Of a stretch of 64,000 nucleotides of DNA, positions 38,736 through 46,879 are shown in pieces. The position numbers and the translations under genes were made by a program. The DNA lies in assembly GCF_040683095.1 (NCBI RefSeq), contig NZ_JBFBCI010000021.1, forward strand, positions 1-64,000, in the 5' to 3' direction. Under the pieces are notes generated by a model. The model made no database searches. It was given only the letters and a program-made list of their open reading frames with translations, and was not told where the DNA came from. Source of the DNA: Sphaerisporangium sp040683095 (GTDB lineage: Bacteria > Actinomycetota > Actinomycetes > Streptosporangiales > Streptosporangiaceae). The number at the start of each line of letters is the position of its first letter. Position 1 is the stretch's first letter.

Positions 38736-39548
38736 TCAGCAGGCGCGCGTGTCCCCGCGCTCGGCGGCCCGGACGGTGAGGCCGGTGACGTAGGTGGTCA
38801 GACCGTCACGGAGGTTGGTCGGGAAGGCCTCCTCGGCCGGCGGAAGCCCCAGCTCAGCGGCGACGCGCGCGACGGCCTCCGTGGGGTGCGCGTAGGGCCA
38901 CAGCCCGGACAACACGATGATCACCGCTCCCGCGAAGTGCTCGGCGACGGCGCCCTCCAGGGCGGGCAGGTGGCGGCCGACCAGTTCGCCCAGGCGGCGG
39001 ATGTTCCCCATCGCCCGTTCCTTGAACCGGCGGGCGAAGTCGACCGATATCTTCCGCTCCAGCACGCCCGCCATGGCGCTGAGCAGTTCGCACAGCATCG
39101 GACGCGCGACGAGCGTATCGGCCACGGCACGCGCCACGGCCTCCTCCCGCGCGTACGGCCCCGCGCCGGCCGTCGCCTGAGCCGCGGTGCCCCCCGTCAC
39201 GGCGGCCTCGCTTCCCCCTGCTTCGGTTCCCGCGGTTTCCGACCCCGCTGACTCCGTACCCGCGGATTCGGTTTTGACGGACTCGGTTCCGGCGGCGAGG
39301 GCGGCGTCCAGGGCGTCGAGCCATTCCTGCCACAGCTCGTCGAGGATCTCCAGGAAGATCGCCTCGCGGCTCTCGAAGTAGCGGAGCACGTTCGACTTGG
39401 CCAGCCCGACCCGGCTCGCGAGTTCGTTCAGGCTCAGCTCCGCCAGTGGCCGCTGGCCGAGCATCTCCCGCGCCATCGCCAGGATGGCCCCCTTGCGGAT
39501 CTCGACCTGCTCGGGACGGCGTGCGCGCTGGAAGTCGGCGTGGATCAC
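38736..39548 (-). CDS. TetR-family transcriptional regulator
   Basis: 270 residues from GTG 39548. The helix-turn-helix (residues about 14-60) reads VEIRKGAILAMAREMLGQRP, LNELASRVGLAKSNVLRYFE and REAIFLEILDELW. The ligand domain contains a repetitive Thr/Glu/Ser/Gly insert of about 45 residues (repeats of TESAGTE type, residues 98-125) not seen in usual relatives. A palindrome just upstream suggests autoregulation. The same palindrome is found at the SDR gene 3 kb away. Confidence 0.88.
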   Translation of the reverse strand: MIHADFQRARRPEQVEIRKGAILAMAREMLGQRPLAELSLNELASRVGLAKSNVLRYFESREAIFLEILDELWQEWLDALDAALAAGTESVKTESAGTESAGSETAGTEAGGSEAAVTGGTAAQATAGAGPYAREEAVARAVADTLVARPMLCELLSAMAGVLERKISVDFARRFKERAMGNIRRLGELVGRHLPALEGAVAEHFAGAVIIVLSGLWPYAHPTEAVARVAAELGLPPAEEAFPTNLRDGLTTYVTGLTVRAAERGDTRAC

Positions 39549-39563
39549 CCTGCCACGTTAGCA

Positions 39564-39574
39564 AACCAGTGGTC
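39564..39574. promoter_or_regulatory. Putative autoregulatory operator of the TetR gene
   Basis: AACCAGTGGTC lies 16 bases upstream of the TetR start codon. Its reverse complement GACCACTGGTT matches the SDR-promoter palindrome GACCATTGGTC in 9 of 11 positions. Confidence 0.5.
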
Positions 39575-39676
39575 TGTTCAGCCGGTCCCGGACGGACACC
39601 GGCCCGCTTCGCCGCAGCTCACACGGACGTCCAGCAATAAGAGACCGCCGGTCGCTTGCTAGAGGAGCTGTGAGCG

Positions 39677-41224
39677 TCAGAGCCGGACGGAGGTGACGTC
39701 CAGGGAGCCGAACAGGGTCGAGTGGACGTTGGAGAGCCGGTCCGAGTACCCGGCCACGTTGCGGTAGAAGAAGAGCGGGACGGCCGGCAGGTCGCGGACG
39801 AGGATCTTCTCGGCGCGGCGGTAGAGCGCGCCGGCCCTGGACGGCGACGGGGTGCGGTCGGCGGCGGCCAGCAGGGCGTCGAATCCCTTGTCGCTGTAGC
39901 CGGTGTGGTTGCTGGAGTCCGCGGTGCGGTAGGTCGCCAGGACGTCGGACACGTGAGGGCTGTCCAGGAGCCACGCCCAGCGGTAGGCGCCCTGGAGCGT
40001 GCCCTGCTCGGCCCGGGTCAGCAGGTCCGCGAAGGTCGGCACGCTCGCGGCCACCACTTTCACCTGCCCGCCCAGCGCCTTGGTGGCGGCGGTGGCGGCG
40101 AGCTTGGCCCACCGGGAGTGCTGCGCGTCCCCGTTGTAGTAGATGGTGAAGGTCTTGGGCGGGACGAACCCCGCGGCGCGGGCCCTGGCCAGGGCGGCGC
40201 GCGCGCCGGCCTGGTCGTACGCGCAGGCCTCGCCGCACGTCCCGCGCCGGGCGCCGAGGGCGGGCGGCGGTACGAAGGAGTCGGCGGGTACGCGGCTCGC
40301 GCCGAACTCCTTGCCGATGGTCTCGCGCGGGATCGCCGTGGAGATGGCCCGGCGGAAGTCGGCGTTCCCGGAGATCTTGGGCTGCCTCATGGGGAAGTTG
40401 AGCACATGGATGCCGCCGGAGGGCGTGTTCACGACGCGCCCGCCGAGCCCGGTGGCGCGCGGGATGTTCGGCGCGAAGTCGACCTGGCCGTCCAGCAGCG
40501 CCTTGTACGCGGCGTCCCAGTCGGCGTAGGTGCGGTAGACGATCCGGCCGGCGGCGGGCAGGGCGGGGCCGCCGTAGTCGTCGTACCGCTCGACGGTGAC
40601 GTCCTCGCCGGTGCGGGAGACGAAGCGGTACGGCCCGTTGCCGATCGGGGAATTGCGGTAGGCGGAGGGGCTGGTGAAGAAGGAGTCGGGCAGCGGCGCG
40701 AACGCCAGCCGTCCGAGCATGGGGACGAACCCCCCGAACGGCTCGTTCAGCGTGATCGTGAACGCGTGGTCGTCGATCACCTTCAGGCCGGAGAGCACCC
40801 CCGAACGCGCGGGCTTCTGGAAGCCGGCGATGTGCTGGAAGTAGTAGGAGCCGTTCGCGCTCTCGCGGGCGCCGTGGCTCCAGGCCTTGACGAAGTTGCG
40901 GGCCTTCACCTCGGTGCCGTCGTGGAAACGCCAGCCCTTCTTCAGCCGTACGGTGAAGACCTTGTTGTCCTTGGTGGTGATCGAGGACGCGACGGCGTAC
41001 CGGGTGGCGGCCCTGCCGGGAAGGTACTCGACGAGGCCGGTGAACATCGCGCCGAGCGCCTCGCCGCCGCACGCCTCGTCCAGCTCGGCCGGTTCCATGG
41101 TGCCCGGCGGGCAGGCGGCGACCGTGATCTCGTCGCCCTCGGCGGCGGACGCCCCGGGGGCGAAGGCGGCCAGGGCGAGCAGGGACGCGGTGGCGGCCAC
41201 GGTGGCGCGTCGCGTAGCGGGCAT
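39677..41224 (-). CDS. Extracellular oligopeptide-binding protein (SBP family 5), orphan
   Basis: 515 residues. The N-terminal signal (TVAATASLLALAAFAPGASA) has no lipobox cysteine, so the mature protein is probably released or held in the wall. The SBP_bac_5 core is present: VFTVRLKKGWRFHDGTEVKA, NFVKAWSHGARESANGSYYF, IGNGPYRFVSRTGEDVTVER and a C-terminal DLPAVPLFFYRNVAGYSDRL. Two extra cysteines (TCGEACAYDQ) could form a disulfide. No permease or ATPase lies nearby, unlike the importer at 26-32 kb. Confidence 0.88.
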   Translation of the reverse strand: MPATRRATVAATASLLALAAFAPGASAAEGDEITVAACPPGTMEPAELDEACGGEALGAMFTGLVEYLPGRAATRYAVASSITTKDNKVFTVRLKKGWRFHDGTEVKARNFVKAWSHGARESANGSYYFQHIAGFQKPARSGVLSGLKVIDDHAFTITLNEPFGGFVPMLGRLAFAPLPDSFFTSPSAYRNSPIGNGPYRFVSRTGEDVTVERYDDYGGPALPAAGRIVYRTYADWDAAYKALLDGQVDFAPNIPRATGLGGRVVNTPSGGIHVLNFPMRQPKISGNADFRRAISTAIPRETIGKEFGASRVPADSFVPPPALGARRGTCGEACAYDQAGARAALARARAAGFVPPKTFTIYYNGDAQHSRWAKLAATAATKALGGQVKVVAASVPTFADLLTRAEQGTLQGAYRWAWLLDSPHVSDVLATYRTADSSNHTGYSDKGFDALLAAADRTPSPSRAGALYRRAEKILVRDLPAVPLFFYRNVAGYSDRLSNVHSTLFGSLDVTSVRL

Positions 41225-41337
41225 TCTCGACCTCCACGAAGGCGGAAAAGATCACCCTAGTGGAGACGCCGTCCCCCTGCCCGCGAACGCCGGACCCGGA
41301 GCGCCAGGCCGACGCCGCGCCCTCCAGGTCCCCGGCC

Positions 41338-43191
41338 CTACAGGCTGACCCGCACCCGGTAGCGTTCGAGCCAGCCATTGAACTGCAGGAACCCCTCCAG
41401 CGCGGCGCGCACGTCGTGGCGGCTCACCGCGTCCTGCGGCAGGTCCAGCAGGGCGCGCACCTTGGCGACGTCCACCAGCGGCTCCGCGGCGACGTGCCCG
41501 GACAGGACCCGGGCGGCCCGCTCGCGCAGGGCCTTCTCGTACCCGGGGTCCTGTGTCGAGGGGTACGGGCTCTTGCGCCGTTCCAGCACCGACCGCGGCA
41601 GCAGGTCGCCGGTCGCCGCGCGCAGCAGGCTCTTCTCCCGCCCGTCGAAGGTCTTCAGCGACCACGGCGCGTTGAACACGTACTCGACGAGCCGGTGGTC
41701 GCAGAACGGGACGCGGACCTCCAGGCCGGTGGCCATGCTCATGCGATCCTTGCGGTCCAGCAGGATCTGCACGAACCGGGTGAGGTGCAGGTAGCTGATC
41801 TCCCGCATGCGCGCCTCCAGCCCGGTCTCCCCGGGCAGGCGCGGCACCTCGTCCAGCGCCTGGCGGTAGCGCGCCGCGCGGTAGCCGGGGATGTCCAGCT
41901 TGTCGGCGAGGTCCTCGTTGAGGACCTTTTCCAGGGCGGTGAACTGCGTGCCGTGCAAGGCCAGCCACGGGAAGGTGCCGGAGTTGACGGCCTCGGGGTC
42001 GTGGAACCACTTGTACCCGCCGAACACCTCGTCGGCCGACTCTCCGGACAGCGCGACGGTCGAGTGGCCGCGGATGGCCTTGAACAGCAGGTAGAGCGAG
42101 GTGTCCATGTCGCCGATGCCGGTGGGCATGTCGCGGGCCCGCAGGACGCCGGAGCGCACGGCCGGGTCCATGAGGTCGACGGAGTCCAGGACGATGTCGG
42201 TGTGCTCGACGCCGAGGCTCCTGAGGTGGCCGACGAGGTCGTGGACGAACGGCGTGTCGGGTGTGTCGCGCATCTCGTCGGGGCTGAAGTGCTCGGTGTA
42301 GCCGACGAAGTCGACCGAGAACGAGCGCAGCTTGCCCTCTCCGTGCTCGTGCAGGGCCTTGGCGGCGAGCGCGGTGACCGCGCTTGAGTCGAGCCCGCCG
42401 GACAGCAGCGTGCACAGCGGCACGTCGGAGATCAGCTGACGTTCGACGATGTCGTCGAGCAGTCCCCTGACGGTGCGGACGGTCGCATGCACGTCGTCGG
42501 TGTGCTCGTGCGATTCGAGCTGCCAGTACCGCTCCTTGGCGATGCCGTGGCGGTTCACGACGACGACGGAGCCGGGGCGCACCTCGTACATACCCTGGTA
42601 GATCGCGCATTCCGGGGTCTTGACGAACGAGATCAGCTCGCGCATGCCCTCGGCGTCGACGACCGGATGGCACAGGGGGTTCGCCAGGATGGCCTTGGGC
42701 TCGGAGCCGAACAGCACGCCGCACGGGGTCGGGTAGTAGTACAGGGGCTTGATGCCGAGGCGGTCCCGGACGAGCAGGAGTTCCTCGGTGCGGGTGTCCC
42801 AGATGCCGAGGGCGTACATGCCGTTGAGGCGGGTGGCGAAGCCGATGCCCCATTCCATGTAGGCGCGCAGGACGACCTCGGTGTCGCTGCGGGTGCGGAA
42901 TCGATGGCCCTTCGCGGCCAGCTCGGAGCGTAGTTCGAGGAAGTTGTAGACCTCGCCGCTGTAGGTCAGGACGGCCTCGACCTCCTCGTCCTCCTCGGCG
43001 ACCATCGGCTGGCGGCCACCCTTGAGGTCGATGATCGCCAGGCGCCGGTGCCCCACGGCACCGTGCAGGGAGATCCACATTCCTTCGTCGTCCGGCCCCC
43101 GGCATGCCATCTGCTCGGTCATGTCGTGAAGCGTGTCCCTCGACTCCTGGAGATCTCTGCCGTAGTCCACCCATCCGCAGATTCCGCACAT
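41338..43191 (-). CDS. asnB: Glutamine-hydrolysing asparagine synthase
   Basis: 617 residues. MCGICGWVDYG carries the N-terminal Cys2 nucleophile of class II glutamine amidotransferases; RRLAIIDLKGGRQPM and TYSGEVYNFLELRSEL follow. The synthase half has the ATP pyrophosphatase loop LCTLLSGGLDSSAVTALAAK, VALSGESADEVFGGYKWF and VPFCDHRLVEYVFNAPWSLK. It makes asparagine from aspartate, glutamine and ATP. The length and complete motifs fit housekeeping AsnB of actinomycetes rather than a cluster-specific amidotransferase. Confidence 0.95.
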   Translation of the reverse strand: MCGICGWVDYGRDLQESRDTLHDMTEQMACRGPDDEGMWISLHGAVGHRRLAIIDLKGGRQPMVAEEDEEVEAVLTYSGEVYNFLELRSELAAKGHRFRTRSDTEVVLRAYMEWGIGFATRLNGMYALGIWDTRTEELLLVRDRLGIKPLYYYPTPCGVLFGSEPKAILANPLCHPVVDAEGMRELISFVKTPECAIYQGMYEVRPGSVVVVNRHGIAKERYWQLESHEHTDDVHATVRTVRGLLDDIVERQLISDVPLCTLLSGGLDSSAVTALAAKALHEHGEGKLRSFSVDFVGYTEHFSPDEMRDTPDTPFVHDLVGHLRSLGVEHTDIVLDSVDLMDPAVRSGVLRARDMPTGIGDMDTSLYLLFKAIRGHSTVALSGESADEVFGGYKWFHDPEAVNSGTFPWLALHGTQFTALEKVLNEDLADKLDIPGYRAARYRQALDEVPRLPGETGLEARMREISYLHLTRFVQILLDRKDRMSMATGLEVRVPFCDHRLVEYVFNAPWSLKTFDGREKSLLRAATGDLLPRSVLERRKSPYPSTQDPGYEKALRERAARVLSGHVAAEPLVDVAKVRALLDLPQDAVSRHDVRAALEGFLQFNGWLERYRVRVSL

Positions 43192-43329
43192 CTCGACGAC
43201 CCCACGTCCCGTCGGAAGAAAAGCGTCTTACCAGGTCAAACAGCCACGGAGGTATCGGGTATGCCCGCCGGCACGCCAAGGGCACCCCCTGTGCGGCCCC
43301 CGGCTCGGTAGGGGCGGGCGGGGTCGCGG

Positions 43330-43977
43330 TCAGCGCTCGATGATCGCCGGGTGCCGGGGGTCGTCCACGCGGACGACCACGTCGGCGAGGTCCCGCGGCG
43401 CGGCCTCGTCCTCGTACCGGGCGTAGGCGGGCAGGGTCCAGCGCTGCTCCTCGGGCGTGCGCCTGGCCAGCGCGCCCGGCGAGAGCCACAGGTGGACGGT
43501 GAGGTCGAACGCCAGCCAGCGCCCGAGCATGAGCGCGCCGTCCATGATCAGAACGGTTCCGGGCGGGACGGTGACGTACGGAGCACGGGTGGCGCGGTCG
43601 ATCGCGCTGTCCCACAGGGTCGGGATGACCTTGCCCGAGCCGCCCGGCTCCAGCGGGTCGAGCACCTCGCGGGCGAGCGCGCCGACATCGAGCCAGTCGT
43701 CGTAGAAGGCGTCGGGGTCGGTGCGGCCGTACTCGAAGCGCAGCGAGGCCGGGCGCAGGAAGTCGGACGCGGAGACGCGCATGACCTCGCGGCCGCGCAG
43801 GCGCAGCGGGCCGATCAGCGCGTTCCCGAGGTCCCCCGGACGGGCCGGCGGCGCGCCGTCCAGGGCCACCCGCACGCGGGCCGGGGCGGGCGTCGCGGCG
43901 ATGCGGTCGGCGAGCTCCTCGACCAGCGCGCCGGGCGAGATGGGGCGTACGTGCACCTCCCCATCCTGGCCGATCAT
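43330..43977 (-). CDS. Uridine-kinase-like protein with a degenerate P-loop
   Basis: 215 residues from ATG 43977. The fold resembles the uridine kinase/phosphoribulokinase-like group: RVRVALDGAPPARPGDLGNA, SASDFLRPASLRFEYGRTDP, DAFYDDWLDVGALAREVLDP, PGTVLIMDGALMLGRWLAFD and a final basic lid (RRTPEEQRWTLPAYARYEDE). The expected Walker A GxxGxGK[ST] is replaced by DGAPPARPGDL, with no lysine, so ATP binding is doubtful. The open frame continues to 44112, but that part overlaps a CBM2 remnant on the other strand. Confidence 0.7.
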   Translation of the reverse strand: MIGQDGEVHVRPISPGALVEELADRIAATPAPARVRVALDGAPPARPGDLGNALIGPLRLRGREVMRVSASDFLRPASLRFEYGRTDPDAFYDDWLDVGALAREVLDPLEPGGSGKVIPTLWDSAIDRATRAPYVTVPPGTVLIMDGALMLGRWLAFDLTVHLWLSPGALARRTPEEQRWTLPAYARYEDEAAPRDLADVVVRVDDPRHPAIIER

Positions 43978-43987
43978 CGGCCCGCGC

Positions 43988-44218
43988 CGTTCCAACAACG
44001 GCACCGCGGCCCTCAACGGCTGGACGACCGCCTGGACGCTGCAGTCCGGCACCACGATCAACACCCTGTGGAACGGCGTCCATACGGTGAGCGGCAGCAA
44101 CATCACCGTCAAGAACGCCGACTACAACCGGACCATCCCGGGAGGCGGCACCACAACCTTCGGGTACGTGGCCTCCGGCACCCCGGGAACGCCCACCCTC
44201 ACCTGCACGAGCCCCTGA
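43988..44218 (+). pseudogene. CBM2 cellulose-binding module remnant
   Basis: Plus-strand frame reads SNNGTAALNGWTTAWTLQSG, TTINTLWNGVHTVSGSNITV, KNADYNRTIPGGGTTTFGYV and ends at TGA 44216-44218. This is the C-terminal two thirds of a family 2 carbohydrate-binding module (family form ALNGWTVTW, WNG, GSNVTVTN, GGSTTFGF). The first strand, the preceding catalytic domain and the signal peptide are gone. The left boundary coincides with the start of the kinase-like gene, so an old deletion or rearrangement joined them. Confidence 0.7.
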
Positions 44219-44229
44219 CGGCTCCCTCA

Positions 44230-44284
44230 AAACGGCACTGAAACGGCACAGAAACGGCACTGAGACGGCACTGAGACGGCGCCG
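44230..44284. repeat. Five tandem 11-base repeats
   Basis: Five head-to-tail units: AAACGGCACTG, AAACGGCACAG, AAACGGCACTG, AGACGGCACTG, AGACGGCGCCG. The period is one DNA helical turn. They begin 11 bases after the CBM2 stop codon, end inside the 30-base palindrome and lie about 100 bases upstream of the sialidase-like gene. Confidence 0.85.
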
Positions 44285-44304
44285 CCCGCGCGGGCGGCGC
44301 CGTC
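44275..44304. terminator. Perfect 30-base palindrome, likely terminator
   Basis: GACGGCGCCGCCCGC is followed directly by its exact reverse complement, giving a 15-base-pair GC-only-but-ends stem in DNA or a strong RNA hairpin. It follows the CBM2 remnant and the tandem repeats, so it may be the terminator of the lost gene. No T-run follows. Confidence 0.55.
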
Positions 44305-44384
44305 GCCGGGGCGCGGGTGAACAACCGGTTAATGCCCGGCCGGACCGCGCGCGCCCGTACCGGGAGTCGTGTTGGCTACTGTCC

Positions 44385-46691
44385 ATGAACCCCGCCCCCG
44401 CCGCGCGCCCCTCCCGGTCCTGGCCCGACGCCGACGTCGTGGGAACGGCGGTCGGCAGGCCCGTCACCGTGTACAGATCGGTCGACACGACCACCGGCGG
44501 CGAGCTGGCGCACGAGGGGAACCGCGTCCCCGACATCGTGGCGCTCGACGCGCGCACGCTGGTCGTCGGCTGGCGCGCGGGCGTCCGGGACAGCCGCGAC
44601 CCCTCCCCCACCGACCAGGGCTCCATCCTTTTCGCGCGCTCCACGGACGGCGGCGCCACCTGGACGTCCGGCACGCTGGCCGCGGCGACGTCCACCCACC
44701 GCTACCACTTCGTGATCTTCCTGAACGACGCCGGGACGCTGTACGCGCTGCTCGGCCGGATCACCATCGCCGACGACCGCGACGCGCAGGGCGAGGTCGA
44801 CGGCTTTCCCGTGCAGATGGTCGCCAAGCGCAGCACGGACGCGGGCCGGACGTGGGCGGACTTCCCCATCACGGTCCAGGTGCCGGGCAACAAGCGGGGC
44901 GTCGTGGTCGCGGGCAAGCCGCTGAGGCACGAAGGGGTGTGGCTGCTGCCGTTCTGGCGCGAGGCGGGCGGCCAGACCCGCGCGGGCGTGCTGCGCTCGA
45001 CGGACCTGGTGACCTGGACGCCGGGCGGGCTGGCGGCGAACCCTCCCGACGTCGGCATCGAGGAGCCGCAGGTCATCGCCTCGCACGACGAGCCCGGCAC
45101 GCTGATCATGATGGCGCGCACGCTCGACAAGCGGGGCGGCACCTCGCCCGCGCAGCGGGACGCGTACTACCGCACCCACGCGGTGCAGGCGGCCACGTGC
45201 ACAAGCCGGGACGGCGGCCTGACCTGGTCCCCGATGGCGCTGGACCCGGACATCCCGAACTACTACGTCAAGGGGTTCCTCACCCGGGACACCGGCGGCC
45301 GGTACCTCACGATCTACAACACCCTCGCCGGCCCGTTCACGGGGTCGGGCGCGAGCAAGCCGGACCAGTACCGCGAGGTCCTCTGCTACAAGATCAAGCG
45401 CCCGCGCGCGCCCTGGGGCCCCGGCCGGCTCTTCGCCGACGGCGCCCGCCTCACCACCGGCGCCGCCCGCGGCTGGGACGTGTACGCCAGCGCCGACGAG
45501 TACGCGCCGGGCCGCTTCTTCGTCGTCTGGGAGCACAACCAGACCGCCATCATGGTCGCGCCGCTCGACATCACCACGTCGTTCACCGGCGTCGGCGGCG
45601 GCTTCGGCGACCTGTCGGCGTGGACGGCCACGCCCGGCGGCGGCACGGCGGCCCTCGACGGCTCCGGCCACCTCCACCTGGCCAACGCCGAGGCCGGGAC
45701 CACGACCGGCTTCTCGGGCGTCACCCAGATGTACGGCCCGGCGAGCGGATTCGTCGCGTCGATCCGGGGGCGCGTGGTCTCCCATTCCCGGCTGAACCCC
45801 GCCACGGGCGCGGGCGCGGGGCTCGCGCTGAAGGTCGCCACGGGTTCCAAGAGGCTGATGCTCGCGCTCCAGGCCGACGGGGTGTACTCGTTCGTCCAGG
45901 GGACCTCTGGCTGGAGCCGCGTGCACACCGTCCAGATCGACACCTCCGCGTCCCACACGTGGCAGGTCGCGGTCGGCGCGCGCGGCGACGCCGTCCTGTA
46001 CCGCGACGGCGCCGAGATGGGGGCGCGGTGGGTCGTCGCCGACTCGCGGGAGACGCCCCGCGTGTCGGTGTGGTGCTCGGGCACGGCGGCCGCGCCGTCG
46101 GAGGCGCTGGTGGACGCGGTGGAGGTCGTGGACAACGTCGCGAGCAGCGCCTGGGACGCCTTCGGCGACTGGACGCTGGACGGGGCCGGGGGCTCCGCCG
46201 AGGTCGCGGACGGCATGCTGCGCCTGCGCAGCACCGGGCGCAGGGCGTCCAGCGCGTCGATCGGCCTGGACGTCGCCGACGGCTGTGACTTCACGCTGGA
46301 GTTCCGCGGGCGGGTGGACGACGACAGCGCGCTGAACCCCGCGGGCGGGGAGGGCGTCAGCCTGGGCACCAAGGTGTCCAACGGCTACCGGCGGCTCATG
46401 CTGACGGTCCAGAAGAACGGGGTGTGGACGATGCGCAAGGGTTCGGACGTGTGGGAGAGGGTCCACGCCTCGAACACGGCCGCCGCGCCGTCCACCTGGC
46501 GGGTCACGGTGGGGTCCTCGGGCGTGGCCCGGCTCTACCGCGACGGCGCCGACACCGGGGCAACCTGGGTGATCCAGGACAGCCGGGAGAGGCCGCAGGT
46601 GACGCACTGGGTGACGGGAACGGCGGGCGGCAACGCGGCGCAGGCCCGCGTCGAGTGGACGCGCGTGACCGCGACGCCGCCTGGGGCCTGA
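44385..46691 (+). CDS. Sialidase/neuraminidase-like protein with duplicated C-terminal domain
   Basis: 768 residues. The N-terminal 400 residues form a sialidase-type beta propeller with three Asp boxes: RSTDGGATW (about 85), RSTDAGRTW (about 149) and SRDGGLTW (about 274). NRVPDIVALDARTLVVGWRA lies near the front, where the family has its arginine and aspartate residues. The last 365 residues are two related beta domains (about 405-583 and 588-765), each with SLNPA/RLNPATG, LALKVATGSKRLML and LYRDGAEMGARWVV blocks. No signal peptide is visible from this ATG and there is no good ribosome site, so the start or export route is unsure. Confidence 0.75.
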   Translation: MNPAPAARPSRSWPDADVVGTAVGRPVTVYRSVDTTTGGELAHEGNRVPDIVALDARTLVVGWRAGVRDSRDPSPTDQGSILFARSTDGGATWTSGTLAAATSTHRYHFVIFLNDAGTLYALLGRITIADDRDAQGEVDGFPVQMVAKRSTDAGRTWADFPITVQVPGNKRGVVVAGKPLRHEGVWLLPFWREAGGQTRAGVLRSTDLVTWTPGGLAANPPDVGIEEPQVIASHDEPGTLIMMARTLDKRGGTSPAQRDAYYRTHAVQAATCTSRDGGLTWSPMALDPDIPNYYVKGFLTRDTGGRYLTIYNTLAGPFTGSGASKPDQYREVLCYKIKRPRAPWGPGRLFADGARLTTGAARGWDVYASADEYAPGRFFVVWEHNQTAIMVAPLDITTSFTGVGGGFGDLSAWTATPGGGTAALDGSGHLHLANAEAGTTTGFSGVTQMYGPASGFVASIRGRVVSHSRLNPATGAGAGLALKVATGSKRLMLALQADGVYSFVQGTSGWSRVHTVQIDTSASHTWQVAVGARGDAVLYRDGAEMGARWVVADSRETPRVSVWCSGTAAAPSEALVDAVEVVDNVASSAWDAFGDWTLDGAGGSAEVADGMLRLRSTGRRASSASIGLDVADGCDFTLEFRGRVDDDSALNPAGGEGVSLGTKVSNGYRRLMLTVQKNGVWTMRKGSDVWERVHASNTAAAPSTWRVTVGSSGVARLYRDGADTGATWVIQDSRERPQVTHWVTGTAGGNAAQARVEWTRVTATPPGA

Positions 46692-46879
46692 GCCGGGGAA
46701 CCCCTGCCCCGCCCGGGCCGGGACTCACCGCCTGGGGCCTGGGCCGGGGACCCGGCGGGCCGGCACCTTGTGGGTGCGTCCGGCCCGGCCGGGTGGTCTG
46801 CCGGTCGCGACCCGCGTGGACGGGAGTCGTGACCTCAGGTGGCCTCCGTGACCTCAGTACCTCAGTGGCCTGAGCGGCC

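Noticed and set aside
43978..44112. Upstream extension of the kinase-like gene
   Set aside because: This part overlaps a CBM2 remnant with clear homology on the other strand, so the kinase-like gene cannot start there.
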